Of a stretch of 9,722 nucleotides of DNA, positions 5,047 to 9,722 are shown piece by piece (positions within the stretch are counted from its first letter, which is position 1; each line of letters starts with the position of its first letter). The DNA is from Roseiarcus sp049514155 (GTDB lineage: Bacteria; Pseudomonadota; Alphaproteobacteria; Rhizobiales; Beijerinckiaceae). The notes under the pieces are model-generated. The model searched no databases. It saw only the letters and a list, made by a program, of their open reading frames with translations, and was not told the origin of the DNA. The DNA is taken from NCBI RefSeq assembly GCF_049514155.1, contig NZ_JBEKVH010000141.1:1-9722 (forward strand). Direction: 5' to 3'. A program made the translations under genes and the position numbers.

Positions 5047-8000
5047 TTGATCGGCGGCATCGACGCAACGACGCGGTCCAAGGCGCGAGCCGCAATCCGG
5101 CGCCTGCTGCACAGCGGCGGAGGCGCGTCGCTGCGACGTCCGCGCCAACCGCTGTTCGGACGGCGCGGACGCCGCGTCGCCATCGGCGCCGTCCTTGTCG
5201 CCGTTCTCGTCGTCGCAGCGACGATCGGCGGACTCGCCTCGTTGCTCGCCTGGGGTCCGATCAACCTCGAATTCCTCAATCCGCGCATCGCCAGCAGCCT
5301 CCAGGAGCGGCTTGGTCCGCGCTACGTCGTTTCGATCGGCCCCACCTCGCTGATGCGCGGCGACGGCGGCGTCGCGCTCGGCTTCGGCGGCATCGCCATT
5401 CGCGATTCCGCCGGCCGCCCGGTGCTCTCGGCGCCCAGCGGTCGGGTCGGGCTCGACGTCTGGTCGCTGTTGAAGTTGGAGATCAAGGTTCACCGGCTCG
5501 AACTCGACGGCCTCGACCTGAGGTTGTGGGTGCGACCCGATGGCGCGCTGTCGATCGCCGCCGCCGCCGACGCCGACGCCGCGACGATCGACCTGCCGGC
5601 GCCGCTTCCGCCCGGCGCCGAATCGACGGCGGGTCCCGATTTCGGACTGGTCGCGATCGGCCTGATCGACGCGATGACCGGCGCCAGCCAATCGCTCGAT
5701 CGGGTCGCGCTCGCCCACGGCCATCTCGAAGTGCTCAACGAAGCGCTCGGCAAGCGAACGGTGTACGACGATTTTCAGCTGTCGTTCGCCAAGATCGGCG
5801 AGACGGCGTCGATCTCGGTCGGAGCGAAGGGGCCACAGGGGCGCTGGAGCGTCGAAGCGCAGGCGCGCGGCGGCCCGGAGCGGATGGTGTCGCTGACGGC
5901 GCACGATCTCGACTTCGACGACATTCGGCTGTTCAACGCCAACCGACCGCCGTTCGAGGCCGACATGCCGATCTCGCTGCGTCTCGAAGCGAAGCTCGGC
6001 GCCAATTCGGCGATCGAGGCGATGCAGGGCCGCTTCACCTTGGGCGCCGGCTATTTCAAGCTCGACGACCCCGATCACGAGCCGTTCTTCATCGACGAGG
6101 CGACCGGCGACATGGCCTGGGACCCGGCGGCGCGCCGCTATCGTTTCGACAATCTGCAACTTCTTTCGGGCGGGACCCACGTCTACGCGTCCGGTTGGGC
6201 ATCGCCGCCGACGCATGCGCAGCCGGCCTGGATCAGCCATTTCGAGTCCGCCGACACGGCGTTCGCGCCGGAGCGCCCAGGCGAAAAGTCGATCACGATC
6301 CAACAGGCGACGTTCGACGCCCATTATTACGCCGGCCAAGGGCGGCTGGTGCTGGACGGGCTGGCGGTGCGCGGCCCGACCGTCAACGGCTCGGCGACCG
6401 CCGAAATGGCGACGGTTCCGGGCGGCGCCACGTTCAAGTTCAACCTGCAGCTCGGGCCGAGCGCGGTCGTCGACGTGTTGCGGCTGTGGCCGAGCTTCAT
6501 CAACCCCGACGCGCGCGCCTGGTGCATCCAGAACATCCACGGCGGCCAGCTTGTGTCCGCCTCGATGAACGTCGATTGGGACGCGGCCGCCTTCGATCTC
6601 GCCGCGCACAAGCAGGCGGTGCCGGCCGACAGCGTGCTCGGCGCGATGACGGCGCGCGACGTCGTCGTCGACATGATGCCCGGCCTGCCGCCGCTGACGG
6701 CCGCCGAAGCCAGCGCGCGCGTCACCGGTCGGGTGTTTTCGGCCAGCGCCAAGACCGGCGTGGTCGAGCTCTCGCCGACCCGGCGCATCCAGGCCACGGA
6801 CATCGTGTATGAAGTCCCCGACACGTCCCCCGCCGCGGTCGTGCCGGCGAAGGCGGGCGCCCATCTGCAGGGCGGCGCCGACGCGCTCGTCGACCTGCTC
6901 GGCCGCGACGCGCTCAAGCGCTACGCCGGCTTCACCCTCGATCCTGCTCTGGTCAAAGGACAATTCGAGGGCGACTTGGCGATCGACCTCAAGCTCGGCA
7001 AGAGCGTGCGGCCGGAGGACCAGCAGTTCCGCGCCAATGGGACGCTCGCCAACCTGCGCGTCGACAAGTTCCTCGCCAACGAGCGACTGGAGCAGGCCGC
7101 GCTGTCCGTCGACGCCCGCCAGAGCGCGACGAAGATCGTGGGCCAAGGCCAGATCTACGGCGTTCCGGTGACGATCGATGCGACCAAGGGCGCGACCGAC
7201 GAGGGCGCGATCACGCTTGCTCTCACGCTCGACGGCCCCGCCCGCGCCAGGCTCGGCGTTCCCGTCGCCACGATGCTGAGCGGGCCGACGCCGGTCCGCT
7301 TGAAAGCGCCGCTGTCGAAATCAGGCGCCGAGGTCGAGATCGATCTCACCCGCGCTTCGATCGACAGCCCGCAGACGGGTCCGCTGAAGCCGGCGGGCAA
7401 GCCGGGCAAAGCGAGTTTCAGCCTGAAGCCGGACGCCGACGGCATCGCCGTGTCGTCGATTGTCGTCGACGCCGGCGGCGTCGCCATGCGCGGTTCGGCC
7501 GAATTCGCCGCCGACGGCGCGCTCGTTTCGGGCAAGCTCAGCCAATTGCGTCTGTCCGCCGCCGATGAATTGCGCGTCGATGTCCAAGACTCGCCCAACG
7601 CGCTGAAAGCGACGGTGCGCGGCGCGACGCTCGACGCGCGGGCGCTGATCAAGGGCTTCCTCGGCGCGGGCGGGCCGCCCGGCGCCGGCAAGGACATCGA
7701 CGTCGACGTCAAGATCGCTAACGTCATCGGCGCCAACGGCCAGCCGCTCAAGGACCTCGAAATGAGCGGAGTCTGGCGCGGCGCGATGCGGGCGATGGAG
7801 GCCAAGGCGCGCATCGGCGAAGGAACCTTGTCGGCGCAACAGGACGACCAAGGCGTATTGCGCGCGCGCGTCACCGACGCCGGCGCGCTGGCGCGCTTCC
7901 TCGACATCTACCCCCGCATGGAAGGCGGCACGCTCGACCTGACGCTGCAACAGAACGCCGAGGGCGAGGAGGGCGTCGCCAACATCGCCGATTTCGTGCT

Positions 8001-8511
8001 GCGCGACGAGCCGGCGCTGCGCCAACTCGCGGCGGCAGGGCAGGCGCCGGGCGAAGCCGGCGTCGCGGCAGGGCCGGCGCTCGACTCGAGTGCGGTGCGC
8101 TTCGACAAGTTGTCGGGCGCCTTCACCCGCACGCCTGGCCGCCTGGCGTTGCGCGAGGCGCTGATCTTCAACAGAAACGTCGGCCTGACAACCGAAGGCT
8201 ATCTCGACTTCGCCCACGATCACGTCGATCTCAACGGCACCTATGTGCCGGCCTATCAGGTCAACAGCCTCGTCACCCACATTCCGGTCTTTGGTCCGCT
8301 GCTCGGCGGCGGACGACACGAGGGGCTCTTCGGCGTCAATTACCGCATCGTCGGCCCGGCCAGCGGACCGACGCTCTACGTCAATCCGCTGTCGGCGATG
8401 ACGCCGGGATTCCTGCGCAAGGTCTTCGGCGCGGTCGACGGCACGACGCCGGCGCTCGTCGCCCCGACCGACACGGTCGGCCAGAGCCGCGGCGTCGGGT
8501 CGATCCGCTAG
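5047..8511 (+). CDS. AsmA-like / DUF3971-type large envelope protein (YhdP/TamB superfamily)
   Basis: A 1154-residue protein with a short basic N-terminus, one membrane anchor at about residues 43-69, and then a very long, beta-rich periplasmic region. The C-terminus carries the AsmA_2-like ending: FGPLLGGG (1082-1089), EGLFGVNYRIVGP (1092-1104) and VNPLSAMTPGFLR (1112-1124). Repeat-beta-groove members of this superfamily (AsmA, YhdP, TamB) are thought to carry phospholipids between inner and outer membranes. That role is inferred from family, and the closest member is uncertain. The start is TTG 5047-5049. An in-frame TAA lies at 5023-5025, no ATG or GTG occurs between it and the membrane segment, and a GGAG lies at 5032-5035, 11 bases upstream. 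It is divergent from bcp and convergent with tyrS, whose stop lies only 9 bases beyond its TAG. No frameshift or internal repeat is evident. Confidence 0.9.
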   Translation: MIGGIDATTRSKARAAIRRLLHSGGGASLRRPRQPLFGRRGRRVAIGAVLVAVLVVAATIGGLASLLAWGPINLEFLNPRIASSLQERLGPRYVVSIGPTSLMRGDGGVALGFGGIAIRDSAGRPVLSAPSGRVGLDVWSLLKLEIKVHRLELDGLDLRLWVRPDGALSIAAAADADAATIDLPAPLPPGAESTAGPDFGLVAIGLIDAMTGASQSLDRVALAHGHLEVLNEALGKRTVYDDFQLSFAKIGETASISVGAKGPQGRWSVEAQARGGPERMVSLTAHDLDFDDIRLFNANRPPFEADMPISLRLEAKLGANSAIEAMQGRFTLGAGYFKLDDPDHEPFFIDEATGDMAWDPAARRYRFDNLQLLSGGTHVYASGWASPPTHAQPAWISHFESADTAFAPERPGEKSITIQQATFDAHYYAGQGRLVLDGLAVRGPTVNGSATAEMATVPGGATFKFNLQLGPSAVVDVLRLWPSFINPDARAWCIQNIHGGQLVSASMNVDWDAAAFDLAAHKQAVPADSVLGAMTARDVVVDMMPGLPPLTAAEASARVTGRVFSASAKTGVVELSPTRRIQATDIVYEVPDTSPAAVVPAKAGAHLQGGADALVDLLGRDALKRYAGFTLDPALVKGQFEGDLAIDLKLGKSVRPEDQQFRANGTLANLRVDKFLANERLEQAALSVDARQSATKIVGQGQIYGVPVTIDATKGATDEGAITLALTLDGPARARLGVPVATMLSGPTPVRLKAPLSKSGAEVEIDLTRASIDSPQTGPLKPAGKPGKASFSLKPDADGIAVSSIVVDAGGVAMRGSAEFAADGALVSGKLSQLRLSAADELRVDVQDSPNALKATVRGATLDARALIKGFLGAGGPPGAGKDIDVDVKIANVIGANGQPLKDLEMSGVWRGAMRAMEAKARIGEGTLSAQQDDQGVLRARVTDAGALARFLDIYPRMEGGTLDLTLQQNAEGEEGVANIADFVLRDEPALRQLAAAGQAPGEAGVAAGPALDSSAVRFDKLSGAFTRTPGRLALREALIFNRNVGLTTEGYLDFAHDHVDLNGTYVPAYQVNSLVTHIPVFGPLLGGGRHEGLFGVNYRIVGPASGPTLYVNPLSAMTPGFLRKVFGAVDGTTPALVAPTDTVGQSRGVGSIR

Positions 8512-8520
8512 GCGGCCGCT

Positions 8521-9722
8521 TCAGACGGCGCGCAGCAGCACGTGCTTCTTGCGGCCGAGCGACAGCTTGACCACGCCGGAAGCCTGCAGCGCCTCGCGGC
8601 CGATCACCGCGCGTTCGTCGTCAAGCGCGACGTCGTTGATCCTGAGCGCGCCGCCGCGAATCTGGCGACGCGCTTCGCCGGTCGAACCGACGAGTCCGGC
8701 GCGCACGAACGCGGTGAGCGCGCCAAGGCCCGCCTCGAATTCCGCCGCCGCGACGTCGACGGTCGGCAGCGACTCGGCGAGCGCGCCTTCTTCGAAGGTC
8801 TGTCGCGCGGTCGCCGCCGCCGCTTCGGCCGCCTCGCGCCCGTGCAGCAGCGCGGTCGCCTCGTTGGCGAGGACTTTCTTCGCCTCGTTGATCTCCGCCC
8901 CGCCGAGCGCCTCGAGACGCGCGATCTCGTCGAGCGGCAGCAGCGTGAACAGCTTGAGGAAGCGGGCGACGTCGGCGTCCTCGCTGTTGCGCCAGAACTG
9001 CCAGTAGTCGTAGGGGGCGAGCATCGAAGCGTCGAGCCAGACGGCGCCGGCGGCAGTCTTGCCCATCTTGGCGCCGGAAGCCGTGGTGATCAACGGCGAG
9101 GTCAGCGCGTAGAGCTGCTCGGTCCCCATGCGGCGGCCGAGGTCGAGGCCGGTGACGATGTTGCCCCACTGGTCGGAGCCGCCCATCTGCAGCGCGCAGC
9201 CGTAGCGGCGGTTGAGTTCGACGAAATCGTAAGCTTGCAGACACATGTAGTTGAATTCAAGGAACGAAAGTTCGTGCTCGCGGCCGAGCCGGAGCTTCAC
9301 CGAATCCATCGCCAGCATGCGGTTGACCGAGAAGTGACGGCCGACGTCGCGCAGGAATTCGATGTAGTTGAGCGTCGCCAGCCATTCGGCGTTGTCGGGC
9401 ATCGCGGCGTCGGTCCTGCCGTCGCCGAACGCGATGAAGCGGTCGAAGACCTTGCGAATGCCGGCCTTGTTGGCCGCGATCTGCTCGACGCTCAGCAGCT
9501 TGCGCGATTCGTCCTTGCCCGACGGATCGCCGACCATGGTCGTGCCGCCGCCCATCAGCGCCAGCGGCTTGCCGCCGCTCTGCTGCAGCCAGCGCAGCAT
9601 CATGATCTGCAGCAGCGAGCCGACGTGGAGCGACGGCGCGGTGCAGTCGAAGCCGATATAGGCGACCAGCGATCCGCTCAGCGCTTTCGCGTCGAGGCCG
9701 GCGAAGTCCGAGCACTGGTGGA
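8521..9722 (-). CDS. tyrS: Tyrosyl-tRNA synthetase (N-terminus beyond the window edge)
   Basis: This enzyme charges tRNA-Tyr with tyrosine in the cytoplasm; it is a class I synthetase and essential. The visible 399 residues are in frame to the right edge, so only the first few tens of residues are missing. Seen in order are YIGFDCTAPSLHVGS (residues 21-35 of the visible part), with HVGS as the HIGH motif; the tyrosine-site segment MGGSDQWGN (179-187); KMGKT (218-222), the KMSKS-type loop; and a C-terminal S4-like RNA-binding domain (STGEARRQIRGGALRINDV). It ends with TGA at 8521-8523. The nearest internal ATG (9601-9603) lies after the HIGH motif, so it is not the true start. It converges with the AsmA-like gene with a 9-base gap. 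That leaves no room for a terminator between them. Confidence 0.97.
   Translation of the reverse strand, partial: HQCSDFAGLDAKALSGSLVAYIGFDCTAPSLHVGSLLQIMMLRWLQQSGGKPLALMGGGTTMVGDPSGKDESRKLLSVEQIAANKAGIRKVFDRFIAFGDGRTDAAMPDNAEWLATLNYIEFLRDVGRHFSVNRMLAMDSVKLRLGREHELSFLEFNYMCLQAYDFVELNRRYGCALQMGGSDQWGNIVTGLDLGRRMGTEQLYALTSPLITTASGAKMGKTAAGAVWLDASMLAPYDYWQFWRNSEDADVARFLKLFTLLPLDEIARLEALGGAEINEAKKVLANEATALLHGREAAEAAAATARQTFEEGALAESLPTVDVAAAEFEAGLGALTAFVRAGLVGSTGEARRQIRGGALRINDVALDDERAVIGREALQASGVVKLSLGRKKHVLLRAV

Noticed and set aside
4834..7146. 770-residue minus-strand open frame opposite the AsmA-like gene
   Set aside because: Low-complexity Arg/Val/Asp/Gly composition typical of the antisense of GC-rich coding DNA. 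The plus-strand frame carries a membrane anchor and AsmA-type C-terminal motifs.

Overview
The window is GC-rich DNA from an alphaproteobacterium, most likely of the Hyphomicrobiales (Rhizobiales), perhaps near Beijerinckiaceae/Methylocystaceae. This rests on the style of the proteins (a two-domain universal stress protein, an AsmA/DUF3971-type envelope protein, an M23 peptidase and a Bcp peroxiredoxin beside tyrS) and on codon use. It is an inference, not the result of a search. The DNA reads as ordinary chromosome: no transposase, integrase, phage gene, CRISPR array, tRNA or rRNA was seen.

Left part (1-2856), the looser and more accessory-looking side. A sensor histidine kinase runs off the left edge on the minus strand, so only its membrane sensor half is visible. 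Upstream of it, on the same strand, is a tandem-domain universal stress protein. A 313-base spacer without a recognisable gene follows, then a small plus-strand gene for a 75-residue helical protein. Converging on that small gene is the wreck of a minus-strand metallophosphoesterase. Its reading frame is broken by a small deletion that removed the expected Gly-Asp metal-binding segment. An almost identical 19-base sequence occurs on both sides of the stress-protein gene.

Right part (2857-9722), a compact housekeeping block. On the minus strand, bcp (a thiol peroxidase) and a membrane-anchored M23 peptidoglycan peptidase look like a two-gene operon. Divergent from bcp is a 1154-codon AsmA-like envelope protein starting at TTG. 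It ends 9 bases from the stop codon of the convergent tyrS, whose N-terminus lies beyond the right edge. The 224-base divergent spacer between bcp and the AsmA-like gene is rich in potential hairpins.

Functionally the right block combines cell-wall remodelling (M23), envelope lipid homeostasis (AsmA-like), peroxide defence (Bcp) and translation (TyrRS). The left block holds stress and signalling genes. I found no convincing previously undescribed system. The items most worth a second look are the metallophosphoesterase pseudogene, the 19-base repeat pair, the small conserved-looking protein beside them, and the structured divergent spacer.
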